The translations under genes were made by a program, and so were the position numbers. A stretch of DNA of 6,126 nt. It comes from Lentimicrobium sp. (GTDB lineage Bacteria; Bacteroidota; Bacteroidia; Flavobacteriales; Flavobacteriaceae). The notes under the pieces are model-generated. The model was given only the letters and a program-made list of their open reading frames with translations, ran no database searches and was not told the DNA's origin. Shown in pieces: positions 4,860-6,126 of this stretch. The stretch lies in assembly GCA_022758945.1 (NCBI GenBank), contig JAEMQE010000056.1, positions 1 through 6,126 of the forward strand, given 5' to 3'. Within the stretch, counting starts at the first letter, position 1. Each line of letters starts with the position of its first letter.

Positions 4860-6053
4860 CTATTTAGAATTGTACACTGGAATTGCAGCTTTTAAAATTT
4901 GTACCGCTCGAATTAAATCTTCTTTTTTCAAAACATAAGCAATTCGCACCTGATTTAATCCAACACCTGAAGTCGAATAAAACCCAGCTGCCGGCGCAAC
5001 CATTACGGTTTCACCATTTAAATCATAACTTTCTAAAAGCCATTGAGCAAAATCATCGGCATTGTCAACAGGAAGTTGGGCAATACAATAAAAAGCACCT
5101 TTTGGTGTAGAAACAATTACGCCTTCAATCTTCTTTAACTCATCAATAAGAGTATTTCGGCGTTCACGGTATTCTGAAATGACTTCATCAAAATAACTTT
5201 GAGGTGTGTCAAGAGCAGCTTCGCTGGCAATTTGTTCAAATGTTGGCGGACTCAATCTTGCTTGTGCATATTTCATTGCAGTTGACATCACTTCCTTATT
5301 TTTGGAAACAATACAGCCAATTCTTGCGCCACACATACTGTAACGTTTGGAAACCGAATCAATCATAATAGCGTGTTCTTCAAGACCAGCAACATTCATA
5401 ACTGAATAATGTACGTCGCCATCGTAAGTAAATTCGCGATACACTTCGTCCGAAATCAAAAATAAATCGTGTTTTTTGACCAATGCTGCCAATTGCATAA
5501 TTTCATCTTTGGAATACAAATAACCCGTTGGATTTCCGGGATTACAAATAAGAATAGCTTTAGTTTTTGGAGTAATCAATTTTTCAAAAGAATCAATAGG
5601 AGGCAAAGCAAACCCTGTCTCAATGGTTGAAATTACCGGAACTACGGTAACGCCGGATGCAGTTGAAAAACCGTTATAATTAGCATAAAAAGGCTCTGGA
5701 ATAATGATTTCATCTCCACTGTCCATAGTGGTTCCCATAGCAAATAACAAAGCTTCAGAACCTCCAGTGGTGATGATAATATCTTCAAAATTTACGGCTA
5801 CATTATGAGTAATATAATACTGAGATAATTTTCTTCTGTAACTTTCAAAACCAGCAGAATGGCTGTATTCCAATACTTTAACATCGTTGTTTTTTACAGC
5901 ATTTAAGGCGACTTCTGGTGTTTTTATATCAGGTTGACCAATGTTTAAATGATATACTTTATGTCCTTTTTTCTTTGCAATTTCCGAATAGGGAACTAAT
6001 TTTCGTATAGGTGATTCAGGCATTAATTTGCCCTTGTTTGATATTTTTGGCAT
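4860..6053 (-). CDS. PLP-dependent aminotransferase, class I/II (fold type I)
   Basis: This 397-residue cytoplasmic enzyme moves an amino group between an amino acid and a 2-oxo acid using pyridoxal phosphate. Class I/II landmarks appear in order: NIGQPDIKTP (37-46), GGSEAL (97-102, phosphate-binding turn), NPGNPTG (171-177, Asn174), SDEVYREFTYDG (201-212, with Asp202 for the pyridine nitrogen and Tyr205), SVSKRYSMCGARIG (233-246, Schiff-base Lys236 and phosphate-binding Arg244) and NQVRIAY (367-373, Arg370 for the substrate carboxylate). The GARIG form replaces the GWRIG of many aspartate aminotransferases. The substrate cannot be fixed from sequence, so no gene symbol is given. The ATG at 6053-6051 gives MPKISNKGKLMPESPIRKLV; an internal Met11 is possible, but the longer start fits my recollection of Flavobacterium relatives. 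Only 73 bp of upstream DNA is present, with a weak -7-like GAAATTTG (6080-6073). folE follows after 131 bp. Confidence 0.93.
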   Translation of the reverse strand: MPKISNKGKLMPESPIRKLVPYSEIAKKKGHKVYHLNIGQPDIKTPEVALNAVKNNDVKVLEYSHSAGFESYRRKLSQYYITHNVAVNFEDIIITTGGSEALLFAMGTTMDSGDEIIIPEPFYANYNGFSTASGVTVVPVISTIETGFALPPIDSFEKLITPKTKAILICNPGNPTGYLYSKDEIMQLAALVKKHDLFLISDEVYREFTYDGDVHYSVMNVAGLEEHAIMIDSVSKRYSMCGARIGCIVSKNKEVMSTAMKYAQARLSPPTFEQIASEAALDTPQSYFDEVISEYRERRNTLIDELKKIEGVIVSTPKGAFYCIAQLPVDNADDFAQWLLESYDLNGETVMVAPAAGFYSTSGVGLNQVRIAYVLKKEDLIRAVQILKAAIPVYNSK

Positions 6054-6126
6054 AGCTTCAATTATTGAATTGCAAATTTCCGATTTTTTTTTAAATTAAT
6101 GTAACTAAAGGGCGTAATTATTGTCA

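Noticed and set aside
4883..5110. Plus-strand reading frame antisense to the aminotransferase gene
   Set aside because: It is a shadow of a strongly supported gene and has no family motif.
6054..6126. Promoter of the aminotransferase gene
   Set aside because: GAAATTTG (6080-6073) misses the first T of TAnnTTTG and has no TTG at suitable spacing; too weak to annotate.

Overview
The window looks like chromosomal DNA from a member of the Flavobacteriaceae (phylum Bacteroidota), probably Flavobacterium or a close relative. This rests on four things: low GC content, a C-terminal type B sorting domain of the type IX secretion system, start codons without Shine-Dalgarno sequences, and several intergenic matches to the Bacteroidota -7 promoter element TAnnTTTG. 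The protein sequences also have a strong Flavobacterium flavour. No genus can be proved from the sequence alone.

Layout: The left end (1-1018, + strand) is the 3' part of a large secreted repeat protein. Its start lies outside the window, and it ends in a T9SS type B domain. A strong hairpin with A- and T-tracts (1019-1053) closes this gene and also the block converging on it from the other side. The rest of the window is five co-directional genes on the minus strand. In transcription order they are a PLP-dependent class I/II aminotransferase (6053-4860), folE (4728-4057), cysS (3915-2431), yidD (2320-2072) and lgt (2014-1088). All five appear intact and have their key catalytic or family residues.

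The five genes form a loose housekeeping cluster rather than one tight operon. The gaps are 131, 141, 110 and 57 bp, and each of these four gaps holds a possible TAnnTTTG-type promoter, so several may be transcribed separately. Functions are amino-acid transamination, the first step of pterin/folate synthesis, Cys-tRNA charging, membrane protein insertion (YidD) and lipoprotein lipidation (Lgt). YidD and Lgt both act at the inner membrane on newly made envelope proteins.

The least ordinary part is the folE-cysS gap. It is almost filled by two inverted copies of a 33-bp GC-rich element, in contrast to the AT-rich surroundings. One copy starts next to the folE stop codon. The other forms a near-ideal G-quadruplex motif on the cysS coding strand, 15 nt before the cysS start codon. 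I see no mobile element with a transposase, no CRISPR array, no tRNA or rRNA, no defence system and no convincing undescribed multi-gene system.
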